From positions 62,001-126,000 of the forward strand of contig JALHQA010000003.1 in NCBI GenBank assembly GCA_022842205.1: a stretch of 64,000 nucleotides of DNA. Reading direction: 5' to 3'. Of this stretch, positions 17,863 to 26,119 are shown in pieces (the first letter of the stretch is position 1; each line of letters begins with the position of its first letter). Origin of the DNA: Hyphomicrobiales bacterium (GTDB lineage: Bacteria; Pseudomonadota; Alphaproteobacteria; Rhizobiales; Methylopilaceae). The notes under the pieces were generated by a model that searched no databases, was not told the DNA's origin, and was given only the letters and a program-made list of their open reading frames with translations. Both the position numbers and the translations under genes were made by a program.

Positions 17863-18581
17863 CGGGGCTCGTTCTGCAGGCTGAGATAGGTCGGCGAAAA
17901 CTCGGCGATGTCGCGCAGCCGGTCCCAGTCAAGGATTGTCACTGCGCCGCCTCCAGCCCATTGAACGAGCCGTCCGGCCTTGAGTTCCGTCAGCACACGA
18001 TTGACATGCACCGTCGACAGCCCGAGTGCATCGCCCAGTTCTTCCTGCGTTATCGGGAAGTGGAAGCTCATGCCATTGGTCAGGCCCACGGCATTCAGGC
18101 GTACATGCAGTTCGCACAGAAGATGCGCCATCTGCGCGACCGCCGAGCTTCTCCCCATTGTGGTCAGCCACTGGCGGTGGATGGCGGCGTCGATCAGGGT
18201 CGAGAGCCACAGCAGTCGCGTCAGATGCGGATGCTGTTCGGAAATCGTGTTCAGAACGGCGTGCGGCACGAAGGCAACGCGGCTCGGCGACAGCGTAACA
18301 ACACCGTGATCCATCGTCTTCAGCAGGAAACTGTGCAGATCGACGAAATCGCCCGATATATGGATAGCGGAAATCTGCCGCCGCCCGCTGGGCAGCAGCT
18401 TGTAGCGCGCCGCAAACCCCTCGACGATGATGCAGGATTCCGTTGGACGGTCCCCCTCCCGGACGATGTCCTCGTCCGCCTTGAAATCGCGGATTCGGGT
18501 GAAGGAACGCTCAAGCACGGCCTTTTCCTCATCGGAAAGGACATCGCTTTGTTCAAGCTTACGAATCAGCGGTTTGGTCAT
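17859..18581 (-). CDS. Crp/Fnr-family transcriptional regulator
   Basis: A 240-residue regulator with an N-terminal cyclic-nucleotide-like beta-barrel (about 25-140; IVREGDRPTESCIIVEG, ISGDFVDLHSFLL) and a C-terminal winged helix (about 150-225; FPITQEELGDALGLSTVHVNRVLTELK). The cysteines needed for an Fnr iron-sulfur cluster are absent. SAIHISGDF is like many Hyphomicrobiales Crp paralogues of unknown effector. It is translationally coupled to the 93-residue protein and is divergent from the small gene at 18704. Confidence 0.92.
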   Translation of the reverse strand: MTKPLIRKLEQSDVLSDEEKAVLERSFTRIRDFKADEDIVREGDRPTESCIIVEGFAARYKLLPSGRRQISAIHISGDFVDLHSFLLKTMDHGVVTLSPSRVAFVPHAVLNTISEQHPHLTRLLWLSTLIDAAIHRQWLTTMGRSSAVAQMAHLLCELHVRLNAVGLTNGMSFHFPITQEELGDALGLSTVHVNRVLTELKAGRLVQWAGGGAVTILDWDRLRDIAEFSPTYLSLQNEPR

Positions 18582-18703
18582 TTGGCCCCCGCGCGGACAG
18601 AAGCGAGGAATGGTCCTTTCCTCATTAACCTATGTGTTTGAATTCCAACGCGCGGGAACGTTGGCTGGTTTCCAGCTGCTGTGGACTTTAAGAGGGTCAG
18701 GGG

Positions 18704-18928
18704 TTGAACACATTCCGCGCGTTTATTCTGGACGCCAAAAACAGGATCGTGCGGGCCGAAGTATTGGCCGTGACGAACGATGATGACGCCATTGCGGCTG
18801 CTCGCATATTTTCCGCCGGGAACGGCTTGGAGGTCTGGCAGGGCAGCCGGCGCATTGCGACGATCGACAAGGACGGCGCCGTCACGTCTGCCGAAACCAG
18901 AAAGGGCGGGCCTTCGCCCGCCCCCTAG
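18704..18928 (+). CDS. Small conserved-type hypothetical protein
   Basis: A 74-residue protein from TTG 18704, preceded by AGAGGGTCAGG. The pattern FILDAKNRIVRAEVLAVTNDDDAIAAAR resembles small Hyphomicrobiales proteins with an LDxxGRI and DDDEAIxxA layout, whose role is unknown. Its last codons (GGPSPAP) are encoded by the terminator hairpin of the convergent gene. The missing ATG lowers certainty. It diverges from the Crp-type gene across about 120 bp. Confidence 0.6.
   Translation: MNTFRAFILDAKNRIVRAEVLAVTNDDDAIAAARIFSAGNGLEVWQGSRRIATIDKDGAVTSAETRKGGPSPAP
18904..18923 (-). terminator. Intrinsic terminator of the H1-like gene
   Basis: Perfect 8-bp stem GGGCGGGC and GCCCGCCC with loop CTTC. 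On the minus strand it is followed by TTTCTGGTTT. It overlaps the 3' end of the convergent 74-residue coding region. Confidence 0.72.
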
Positions 18929-18979
18929 CCAACAAAACGGGGCGGAGATCCGCCCGCGCCGTCCGGAACGCCGGAGAAA

Positions 18980-19477
18980 TCAGAAATTGTCGGAGTCGTT
19001 GGCCTCGCGGCGCGGGGTCGACCACGACGGCGCGGAGGGCGTCGGCGCCGGTTCAGGCGGGGTGAACGCGGGTGCGGGCTCAGGCTGCGAGACCAGCGGG
19101 GCGGCCACGGCGGCCGTCTCGGTAGCCGGCGTCTTTACAGTCTTCGGCTTTCTCGGCTTGGCGGGTTTCTTGGCCGCCGGCTTCGCGGCCTTGGCCGGTG
19201 CCTTTGCCTTGACGGGTGCCTTTGCCTTGGCAGGTTTCTTCGCCTTGTCTGTCTTTGCCGGCTTGGCTTTCGCGGTCTTGGGCTTCGCCTTCTTGAGGCT
19301 CTTCGATCCCTTGTTGATGTGCGCAGCGGCAGCGGCGGCACCCGCCTCGATCGCCTCTTCCAGCAGCTTCAGGCCGCCAGGGACGGAAAACAGCGCCCTG
19401 ATGGCTGCTGAATTTCGAACCGCCGGTGGAATCGCGAGGCCAGCAATCTTTTTCGGGACCTTCGTCGCTTTCGCCAT
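18980..19477 (-). CDS. Lysine/alanine-rich histone H1-like protein
   Basis: A 165-residue basic protein from ATG 19477, preceded by AGGAG. The first about 60 residues form a moderately hydrophobic, probably helical head (AIRALFSVPGGLKLLEEAIE). Residues about 62-115 are a run of short KAKPAK, KAPVKA and KPAAKK units like the C-terminal tail of histone H1. The last 45 residues are Pro-rich and acidic. A role in DNA or polyanion binding is likely by composition. A second, different basic protein is encoded 2.7 kb away beyond ettA. Low-complexity composition makes family assignment weak. Confidence 0.72.
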   Translation of the reverse strand: MAKATKVPKKIAGLAIPPAVRNSAAIRALFSVPGGLKLLEEAIEAGAAAAAAHINKGSKSLKKAKPKTAKAKPAKTDKAKKPAKAKAPVKAKAPAKAAKPAAKKPAKPRKPKTVKTPATETAAVAAPLVSQPEPAPAFTPPEPAPTPSAPSWSTPRREANDSDNF

Positions 19478-19801
19478 TCTATCTCTCCTGCCCGTTCCCA
19501 GCACTGTTCAGGGCGCGGAAGCCTCTCACAATTCGCACCCACAAGCGAGATGGATTCTGCGCTCATTGCGCGAAGCTTCCAAGCGGTCCCGAAGTGTTTT
19601 CAGCCTATATTGAAGGCGTTTTTACGCTCCTCTTGCTCCTCTTGCTCGCCTTGCCTGCTCCGGTTCGCGCGTCGGCACAAAGTCGCCACAAGCCGGCGGC
19701 CGCCGGATTGGAATCGTTCCCGCCGCAGACCGCGGGCCCATCGAGCCCGAGTCCTGACAATCGTTATTGACTTTATTCCTATTTTGTGACACACAGGGCG
19801 T

Positions 19802-19985
19802 GCTTTCGGTCACGGAGGGCGCTCTCGCGAGGCGTCGTTTGGGTGGATCGGGAGTGCGGTGGCCGGTTGGGGTTCGCAAGCCCTGGCCGGAGGCCCAAGG
19901 CCGATGGTCCTGCTCCCTCCTGCGAGGGCGCGAGGCCTCCCTTGGTGACCTGATGTGGGACCCGTACCAACGGGACACGCAGGTC
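19802..19985 (+). ncRNA. Structured RNA candidate, 6S-like rod fold
   Basis: Bases 19808-19829 pair with 19929-19950 (GGTCAC with GTGACC, GGG with CCC, CTCGCG with CGCGAG). An asymmetric bubble of about 20 and 11 nt follows, then a second stem GGGAGTG (19850-19856) with TGCTCCC (19911-19917), and an apical arm with TTGGG and CCCAA. This is the layout of 6S RNA: closing stem, central bubble, terminal stem. Several pairs are G-U wobbles only on the plus strand, which favours that orientation. A further hairpin, CCCGT/ACGGG with loop ACCA inside CCTG/CAGG, extends to 19983. No sequence-level match to 6S was possible, so identity is tentative and ends are approximate. Confidence 0.42.
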
Positions 19986-20263
19986 GATGAGGCCGCCAAT
20001 GGAGGAGAACAAGCCACTGTCCTCCAGGGGCCCTCGGCAGCAAGCCTCACACACCGCGCGCGGGACGTCGTGGGAACGACGTTTCCCGGTGAGTGCAAAA
20101 CTGGTTCGGTCCCTTACCAACTGACCGAGCCGCCGAGGGAGCGGTCAATCTCCCGGCGTCCCGCGCGCCCCTCCACGCGAACCGCAGTTTGCGGGTTCGC
20201 GAAAGGAGACAGGGCAGACGTTGGATCGCAGAGCTTCCAAACACGGGAGCCGATTTCGCGCGC

Positions 20264-20308
20264 CTCATCCCGAGCCGGATTCGCGAAGCGAGCCGTGTCG
20301 TGGGACAC
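20264..20308. repeat. Diverged copy of the dispersed palindromic repeat
   Basis: TCATCCCGAGCCGGATTCGC followed by GAAGCGAGCCGTGTCG corresponds to the left unit at 15055-15100, with substitutions in the loop and a truncated 3' end (GTGGGACACG replaces GAAGGATGG). It lies about 85 bp before ettA. Confidence 0.65.
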
Positions 20309-20391
20309 GCGCCTTGAAATCCCCGCTCTGCCCGGTAGAACAGCGCCAACACTTCCCTTCCGATCCCACCCACTCCGGAGAGCGCGCCCAT

Positions 20392-22044
20392 ATGGCCCGT
20401 CAGTTCATCTATCACATGAGCGGTCTGTCCAAGACCTATCCGGGCGGCAAGAAAGTGCTCGATAACGTCCACCTTCAGTTCTACCCGGACGCCAAGATCG
20501 GCGTGCTCGGCGTCAACGGCTCGGGCAAGTCCACTTTGCTGCGCATCATGGCGGGCATCGACAAGGAATATAACGGCGAGGCCTGGGTCGCCGAAGGCGC
20601 GAAGGTCGGTTACCTGCCGCAGGAGCCGCAGCTCGATCCGTCGAAGACCGTCCGCCAGAACGTCATGCTCGGCGTTGCGGAAAAACAGGCGATCCTCGAC
20701 CGCTACAACGAACTCGCCGTCAACTACTCGGACGAAACCGCCGACGAGATGACGAAGCTGCAGGACGAGATCGAGGCACAGGGCCTTTGGGATCTCGATG
20801 CCCGTGTCGACCAGGCGATGGAGGCGCTGCGCTGCCCGCCGGACGATGCCGATCCGAACGTATTGTCGGGCGGCGAACGTCGTCGCGTCGCTCTCTGCCG
20901 TCTCCTTCTCGAACAGCCGGAGCTTCTCCTGCTCGACGAACCCACCAACCATCTCGACGCCGAGACGACCAACTGGCTTGAAGGCCATCTGCGCGCCTAT
21001 CCGGGCGCGATCCTGATCGTCACCCACGACCGCTATTTCCTCGACAATGTCACGGGCTGGATTCTGGAGCTCGATCGCGGCCGCGGCATTCCCTACGAGG
21101 GTAATTACACGAGCTGGCTCGGCCAGAAGCAGAAGCGGCTTTCCCAGGAAGCGTCCGAGGACAAGGCACGCCAGCGCGCGATCGCGGCGGAAGCCGAGTG
21201 GATTTCGGCGTCGCCGAAAGCCCGCCAGGCCAAGAGCAAGGCGCGCGTCCAGCGCTATGAGGATCTCGTCAAGAAGGCCGCCGACAAGGCGCCCGGATCC
21301 GCGCAGATCGTCATTCCGGTTGCCGAGCGCCTCGGCCAGAACGTCATCGATTTCGAAGGGCTCACCAAGGGTTATGGCGACCGGCTGCTGATCGACGACC
21401 TCACCTTCAAGCTGCCGCCCGGCGGTATTGTCGGCGTTATCGGTCCGAACGGCGCGGGCAAGACCACCCTCTTCCGCATGATCACCGGTCAGGAGACGCC
21501 TGACTCCGGCACGATCACCGTCGGCGAAAGCGTCCAGCTCGGCTATGTCGACCAGTCGCGCGACAGTCTCGATCCCAACAAGAATGTCTGGGAAGAGATT
21601 TCCGGCGGCAACGACATCATCTATCTCGGCAAGAAAGAGGTGAACTCGCGCGGCTACACCTCCGCCTTCAACTTCAAGGGCGCCGATCAGCAGAAGAAGG
21701 TCGGTCAGCTCTCGGGCGGCGAACGCAACCGCGTGCATCTCGCCAAGATGCTGAAGTCGGGCGCCAACGTGTTGCTGCTCGACGAACCGACCAACGACCT
21801 CGATGTCGAAACGCTGCGCGCGCTTGAAGAGGCGCTGGAGGATTTCGCCGGCTGCGCTGTCATCATCTCGCATGACCGTATGTTCCTCGACCGCATCGCG
21901 ACGCACATGCTTTCGTTTGAAGGCGACAGCCACGTCGAATGGTTCGAAGGCAACTTCCAGGACTATGAAGAAGACAAGAAGCGGAGGCTTGGACCCGAAT
22001 CAGTCGAGCCGAAACGGCTTAAGTACAAGAAGTTCTCGCGCTGA
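20392..22044 (+). CDS. ettA: Energy-dependent translational throttle protein EttA (ABC-F)
   Basis: Soluble ABC-F ATPase that binds the ribosomal E-site and gates the first peptide bonds according to ATP/ADP. The 550 residues start at ATG 20392. Two ABC domains are visible: Walker [10 protein letters not shown] and signature [11 protein letters not shown] in the first, GPNGAGKTT and [11 protein letters not shown] in the second, each with LLLDEPTN. The arm insertion ([20 protein letters not shown]) is characteristic of EttA. Length is that of the E. coli protein. The long, RNA-like region upstream is unusual for this gene. Confidence 0.95.
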   Translation: MARQFIYHMSGLSKTYPGGKKVLDNVHLQFYPDAKIGVLGVNGSGKSTLLRIMAGIDKEYNGEAWVAEGAKVGYLPQEPQLDPSKTVRQNVMLGVAEKQAILDRYNELAVNYSDETADEMTKLQDEIEAQGLWDLDARVDQAMEALRCPPDDADPNVLSGGERRRVALCRLLLEQPELLLLDEPTNHLDAETTNWLEGHLRAYPGAILIVTHDRYFLDNVTGWILELDRGRGIPYEGNYTSWLGQKQKRLSQEASEDKARQRAIAAEAEWISASPKARQAKSKARVQRYEDLVKKAADKAPGSAQIVIPVAERLGQNVIDFEGLTKGYGDRLLIDDLTFKLPPGGIVGVIGPNGAGKTTLFRMITGQETPDSGTITVGESVQLGYVDQSRDSLDPNKNVWEEISGGNDIIYLGKKEVNSRGYTSAFNFKGADQQKKVGQLSGGERNRVHLAKMLKSGANVLLLDEPTNDLDVETLRALEEALEDFAGCAVIISHDRMFLDRIATHMLSFEGDSHVEWFEGNFQDYEEDKKRRLGPESVEPKRLKYKKFSR

Positions 22045-22178
22045 TTCTGGCGTTATCGGTTCCGTTTGACGCGCAATCCCAACAATATTTGCACGTCAGG
22101 CGGGCTTCGCCTTGGAACTCGCCCTGCCTCAATGTACGTTTTCGCGGCGCGGGAAGCCGCACGACTTGCGAGGCAGCT

Positions 22179-22502
22179 ATGGCGAAAACCAGCAACAAAT
22201 CATTTTGGGACCGGTTCAAGGACTCGGTTCTTTCGATAGCCGACGAGACACCGGCTCCGGCGGCACCGGCCAAGACGAAGAAGGCGAAGACCAAGGCCAA
22301 GCCCAGAAAGGCCGCGCCGAAGCGCGCTGCCGCCAAGACAAAGGCCAAGACGGCGAAGCCGAAAGCAAAGAAGCCCGCCGCCAAGAAGTCCGTTGCGAAG
22401 AAAACCGCTGCGAAGAAGCCGGCGGCAAAGAAATCCGCGGCCAAGAAACCCGCAGCCAGAAAGCCTGCGGCCAAACGCAAGCCGGCCAAGGCCAGGAAGT
22501 AA
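22179..22502 (+). CDS. Lysine/alanine-rich histone H1-like small protein
   Basis: A 107-residue strongly basic protein from ATG 22179. A short amphipathic head, SFWDRFKDSVLSIADE, precedes tandem lysine-rich units (AKKPAAKKS, AKKTAAKKPA) from about residue 33 to the end. This is the composition of bacterial H1/HC2-like and AlgP-like DNA-binding tails. It differs from the H1-like protein on the other side of ettA, which has a longer head and an acidic tail. The 17-bp terminator directly after the stop indicates a monocistronic, possibly well expressed gene. Confidence 0.73.
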   Translation: MAKTSNKSFWDRFKDSVLSIADETPAPAAPAKTKKAKTKAKPRKAAPKRAAAKTKAKTAKPKAKKPAAKKSVAKKTAAKKPAAKKSAAKKPAARKPAAKRKPAKARK

Positions 22503-22536
22503 TTTTCCGGACGGCGGCACCGCCATTCCCGGTTTC

Positions 22537-22576
22537 ATAAAAGCTCCGGAAGCCAGACCGCTTCCGGAGCTTTTAT
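22537..22576 (+). terminator. Very strong bidirectional-looking terminator
   Basis: A perfect 17-bp stem, ATAAAAGCTCCGGAAGC and its complement GCTTCCGGAGCTTTTAT, with loop CAGACC. The descending arm ends in the T-run. It follows the H1-like gene by 34 bp and ends 22 bp before the SahR operator. Confidence 0.93.
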
Positions 22577-22598
22577 GTTGCGTCCGCACCCGCAGGCG

Positions 22599-22616
22599 CA
22601 TAAAGATATCTTTATG
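22599..22616 (+). promoter_or_regulatory. Perfect 18-bp palindromic operator of SahR
   Basis: CATAAAGATATCTTTATG is a perfect palindrome whose last three bases are the sahR start codon. The ATAAAGATATCTTTAT core matches the type of site known for ArsR-type regulators and assigned to SahR-like proteins in alphaproteobacteria. Position implies autorepression of sahR-metF. The only copy noticed in the window is this one. Confidence 0.82.
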
Positions 22617-23642
22617 TCTGATCGCAATGCCAGCAAGGGTGGCGAAGCCCCTCTGTCGGTCGTCCTCGGCGCCCTCCGGGCGGCGGGCGAACCGACACGT
22701 CTCCGCCTGCTCGCGCTGCTCGCCAATGGCGAACTCAACGTTACCGATCTGACGGAAATTCTCGGCCAGTCTCAGCCGCGCATCTCGCGCCATCTGAAGC
22801 TGATGGCGAGTGCGGGTCTGATCGAGCGTCACCGCGAAGGCTCCTGGGCATTCTTCCGCATCAGCCATGACGGCCCCGGCGCCGCCCTCGCCCAAGCGGT
22901 CGTGGCTCGTATTTCGCCGGACGAGCAGGTTCTCGTCCGCGACCGTGAGCGCCTCGCCGAAGTTCGCGCCGCACGCGCCGACACGGCTGCCGCTTACTTC
23001 CGCGAACACGCGAAGGATTGGGGGAAGATTCGCGCCCTCCATGTCGAGGAAGCCGCGGTCGAAACTGCGATCCGCGATGCCATAGGCCAGAAGCCGGTTC
23101 GCGCACTGCTCGACATCGGCACCGGAACGGGACGCATCATCGAAATCATCGGCGCGCAGGCAGATCGCGCCGTGGGCGTTGATCTGTCGGTCGACATGCT
23201 CGCCGTCGCACGCGCCAATCTCGCGAAGCTCGGACTTTCAAAGGCCCAGCTGCGCCAGGGCGACGTCTATGCACTGCCCGTGCAGCCGCAGAGCTTTGAC
23301 CTCGTCGTGATCCATCAGGTGCTGCACTTCCTCGACGAGCCTGCCCGCGCCATCCGCGAGGCTGCTCGCGCGCTCGCACCCGGCGGCCGGTTGCTGATCG
23401 TTGATTTCGCACCGCACGAGCTCGAATTCCTGCGCGATGCGCACGCTCATCGCCGCCTCGGTTTTGCATCCGACGCCATTGAGCAATGGATGACGAAAGC
23501 CGGGCTGACGCTCGAACATCATCGTGATCTCGCGCCGCCCGGTGGCACGCGCGACAAGCTCACGGTTTCGCTGTGGTTGGCGCGCGATCCGCGCGTCATT
23601 ACCGATCTTCCTGCCGCCGATCCCACCCGGGCTGTTGCATGA
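22614..23642 (+). CDS. sahR: ArsR-type regulator fused to a SAM-methyltransferase-like domain (SahR)
   Basis: A 342-residue fusion. The winged helix (about 12-95) includes GEPTRLRLLALLANGELNVT and QSQPRISRHLKLMASAGLI. A class I methyltransferase-like domain (about 155-300) has LLDIGTGTGRIIEI and LVVIHQVLHFLDEP. This architecture beside metF is that of SahR, which senses S-adenosylhomocysteine and controls methionine-cycle genes. metF overlaps as ATGA. An alternative ATG at 22575 has GGAG at good spacing but lies in the terminator arm and would put the operator inside the gene, so 22614 is preferred. Confidence 0.88.
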   Translation: MSDRNASKGGEAPLSVVLGALRAAGEPTRLRLLALLANGELNVTDLTEILGQSQPRISRHLKLMASAGLIERHREGSWAFFRISHDGPGAALAQAVVARISPDEQVLVRDRERLAEVRAARADTAAAYFREHAKDWGKIRALHVEEAAVETAIRDAIGQKPVRALLDIGTGTGRIIEIIGAQADRAVGVDLSVDMLAVARANLAKLGLSKAQLRQGDVYALPVQPQSFDLVVIHQVLHFLDEPARAIREAARALAPGGRLLIVDFAPHELEFLRDAHAHRRLGFASDAIEQWMTKAGLTLEHHRDLAPPGGTRDKLTVSLWLARDPRVITDLPAADPTRAVA

Positions 23643-24547
23643 CCCCCGCTCCTGCCGAACGCCTCAGTCGCAATGACGATGCGCGTGATCTCGCTGTGTC
23701 CTTCGAATTCTTCCCTCCGAAAACGGAAGAAGCCGAAAAGGCGCTGTGGGGGTCGATCGCCCGTCTTCTGCCGCTGCAGCCACGCTTTGTCTCGGTCACC
23801 TACGGCGCCGGAGGCTCCACACGCGAGCGCACTCATCAGACGGTCACGCGCCTTGTGCGTGAAACGAATGTCCCGCCAGCGGCGCACCTCACCTGTGTCG
23901 CGGCTTCCCGTGTCGAAGTGGACGAAGTAGCGCGCGACTACTGGGATGCCGGCGTCCGCCATATCGTGGCCCTGCGCGGCGATCCGACGGCTGGCATCGG
24001 CACGACCTACACGCCGCATCCCGAGGGCTACGCTTATGCCTGCGATCTGGTCGGCGGGCTGAAGAAGATAGGCGATTTCGAGATTTCGGTCGCGTGCTAC
24101 CCGGAAACGCATCCCGAAAGCCGCAGCCTCGAGGCCGACATCGACATTCTCAAAGCCAAGATCGATGCCGGCGCGGACCGCGCCATTACGCAGTTCTTCT
24201 TCGATAACGATGTGTTCGAACGTTATATCGAGCGCGTCCGCCGCGCGGGCATCGAGCTCCCCATCGTGCCGGGGATTGCTCCCGTCCACTCTTTCAGCGC
24301 CGTTTCGAATTTCGCGAAGAAAGCCGGCGCGAGCGTGCCGAACTGGCTCGCGCATCGCTTCGATGGTCTGGAGAACGATCCCGCGACGCGCCAGCTCGTG
24401 GCCGCTGCGGTTGCTGCCGAGCAGGTACTCGATCTTGTCGATCGCGGCGTCGATCAGTTCCACTTCTACACGATGAACCGCGCGGACCTCGTCTACGCGA
24501 TCTGCCACCTGCTCGGTCTTCGTCCCGGCGTGCCGGAAGCCGCCTAA
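23639..24547 (+). CDS. metF: 5,10-methylenetetrahydrofolate reductase
   Basis: FAD enzyme reducing methylene-THF to methyl-THF, the methyl donor for methionine synthase. The 302 residues start at ATG 23639, overlapping the sahR stop. SFEFFPPKT near residue 24, the VTYGAGGSTRERT strand, and the FAD/folate region HIVALRGDP are diagnostic. ITQFFFDNDVF and PIVPGIAPV are also present. Placement under the SahR operator gives control by SAH. metH is not in the window. It converges on the acetyltransferase gene with a 4-nt overlap of ends. Confidence 0.96.
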   Translation: MTPAPAERLSRNDDARDLAVSFEFFPPKTEEAEKALWGSIARLLPLQPRFVSVTYGAGGSTRERTHQTVTRLVRETNVPPAAHLTCVAASRVEVDEVARDYWDAGVRHIVALRGDPTAGIGTTYTPHPEGYAYACDLVGGLKKIGDFEISVACYPETHPESRSLEADIDILKAKIDAGADRAITQFFFDNDVFERYIERVRRAGIELPIVPGIAPVHSFSAVSNFAKKAGASVPNWLAHRFDGLENDPATRQLVAAAVAAEQVLDLVDRGVDQFHFYTMNRADLVYAICHLLGLRPGVPEAA

Positions 24548-25077
24548 ACGCGGCCTGCGCCGGGCCTGAGCCTGTACAGCCCATGCGGCAGGCCGGCGCG
24601 TTCGATCGGCTGATCGTAGGCAAAGCCACAACGCAGCATGACTGCCTCGGAGCGCGTATTGTCAGGCTGCACAAAGCCGACGATTTCCGTCAGCCCGAGA
24701 TTTTCAAACCCGAGCTGTGTTGCGAGCTTGCCGATCTCGGTCGCGCAGCCGCGCCCCCAATGATCGGGCGTCAACGAATATAGAAGCTCGACCACCTCCT
24801 GCCCGTCATGCTCGGTGCGGCGGATACCGCCCCAGCCCGCGAACGATCCGGTCTCGAGACCGCGGAAGAACCAGATGCCGAAGCTGTGCTCGCGCCAATG
24901 CGCGCGTTCGCGGCCGATGAAGGCTTTTGCTGCCTGGGGCGGCCGCACGCCGCCCAACGTCTTCATCATTTCAGGATCGGAAAAAACTTTCTCGACACCG
25001 GTCAGGTGGCCCTCATGCGGCACATCGCCGAACAGACCGCTCACCTCGACCATTGTGGGGAAGAGAAGGCTCAGCAT
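24544..25077 (-). CDS. GNAT-family N-acetyltransferase
   Basis: A 177-residue acetyltransferase from ATG 25077, 7 bp after murI. It resembles RimJ/RimL-type enzymes: ELLYSLTPDHWGRGCATEIGKL carries the acetyl-CoA loop (Q/RxxGxA pattern as WGRGCATE), followed by VGFVQPDNTRSEAVMLRCGF. The substrate is unknown. An earlier ATG at 25113 would overlap murI. It is probably in the murI transcript. No toxin-antitoxin partner is seen. Confidence 0.85.
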   Translation of the reverse strand: MLSLLFPTMVEVSGLFGDVPHEGHLTGVEKVFSDPEMMKTLGGVRPPQAAKAFIGRERAHWREHSFGIWFFRGLETGSFAGWGGIRRTEHDGQEVVELLYSLTPDHWGRGCATEIGKLATQLGFENLGLTEIVGFVQPDNTRSEAVMLRCGFAYDQPIERAGLPHGLYRLRPGAGRV

Positions 25078-25084
25078 GCGGGAC

Positions 25085-25942
25085 TCACACCGGCACCGCG
25101 AGAAAGCCGACATCGTGGATACCGCGAGCCTTCAGCGCAGCCCGCAAAGCCGGCGTGATTCCGGCAGCGTTCGTAAACAGCGCGCGGCCCGTGGCTTTCG
25201 TCATGCTCGCTGCGGCATCGCCCGCCAGCGACGTCACGCGCCGCGCGATTGCCGGTGCACTATCTATCCACGCGACGGGCCATGGCGCGAGCGCCTCGAG
25301 CCGCGCGGCGATAAGCGGGTAATGCGTACAGGCAAGAACAACCGTGTCGGTTCGCTGCCCCCCCTTTTCAACGAACGCGTCCCGTATCTCGGCAAGAATG
25401 TCGGCGTCGTCGGCGGGGACGCCGTTCAGCTCTGCCTCTGCGTAGGAAGCGAGCCTCGCACTGCCGACGAGCGTCACCTCGCATCCTTTCGCATGCTCGG
25501 AGACCAGTTCGCGGGTGTAGTCGCGGGCCACCGTGCCCGGCGTTGCGAGCACGCTGATCAAGCGGCTTCTGCTTCCGGCCACGGCCGGTTTGATCGCAGG
25601 AACCGTACCGACAAAGGGAATTGCGAACTGTGCGCGCAGAACCGGCAGTGCAAGTGTCGATGCCGTATTGCAGGCAATGACTACGATATCCGGGACGTGA
25701 CGCTCGATGACTTCGCCGATAACGGCCGACACGCGTTCGATGAGTTCGCGCTCCGGCAACCTTCCATAAGGAAAGACAGCGGTGTCACCGACATAAATGA
25801 GATCCGCAGAAAGCAAACGAGCGATTTCGGCGTGTACGGTTAATCCTCCAAGACCTGAATCGAACACGGCGATGCGCGGCAGACGGTCGCGGAGAGCCGC
25901 GGCCGGTTGGTGCGCCTTACCTGCCAGAAAATCGAATTTCAC
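25085..25942 (-). CDS. murI: Glutamate racemase
   Basis: Converts L- to D-glutamate for peptidoglycan. The 285 residues start at GTG 25942, preceded by GGAAGG; the in-frame ATG at 26053 would add 37 residues without family similarity. Catalytic cysteines lie in VVIACNTAS and VLACTHYP. FDSGLGGLTV near the N-terminus and GDTAVFPYG are diagnostic. It diverges from the secreted-protein gene at 26120. The acetyltransferase follows. Confidence 0.95.
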   Translation of the reverse strand: MKFDFLAGKAHQPAAALRDRLPRIAVFDSGLGGLTVHAEIARLLSADLIYVGDTAVFPYGRLPERELIERVSAVIGEVIERHVPDIVVIACNTASTLALPVLRAQFAIPFVGTVPAIKPAVAGSRSRLISVLATPGTVARDYTRELVSEHAKGCEVTLVGSARLASYAEAELNGVPADDADILAEIRDAFVEKGGQRTDTVVLACTHYPLIAARLEALAPWPVAWIDSAPAIARRVTSLAGDAAASMTKATGRALFTNAAGITPALRAALKARGIHDVGFLAVPV

Positions 25943-26119
25943 GTGGCCTTCCGTCCCTAAGTGCCCGGTCCACAATGAATGAATCTGATAACGAATTCGT
26001 CGCTCCGGCGGAAGTTGGGCCAGGGAACTTTCCGCCCGCCCCCTCGAGGCCACGCCCGGCCCCTATTTATGCCCCATTTAACGGGCTTTTGGCCGCCACT
26101 TCGAAATTGGAGATGTGGG

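Larger units (their letters stand above)
19478..20391. other. 914-bp intergenic region with structured RNA and repeat
   Basis: No convincing protein gene lies here; frames on both strands lack family features. It contains a TTGACT hexamer at 19767-19772, a rod-like foldable block at 19808-19950, a second hairpin at 19949-19983, a GGAGGA/TCCTCC hairpin around 20001-20025, a hairpin at 20066-20081 followed by TTT, and a copy of the dispersed palindromic repeat at 20264-20308. The ettA start follows. Confidence 0.6.

Noticed and set aside
19802-20085. tmRNA or RNase P RNA in the structured region
   Set aside because: Neither a tag-peptide frame nor the conserved RNase P segments (GAGGAAAGTCC-like) are present.
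19767-20465. A 232-codon open frame running through the structured RNA into ettA
   Set aside because: No start signal or family pattern; base pairing explains the region better, and it overlaps the true ettA start in another frame.
20047-21933. A 628-codon open frame antisense to ettA
   Set aside because: It is a by-product of high GC in the ettA coding region; its translation has no recognisable domain, while the plus strand shows all ABC-F motifs.
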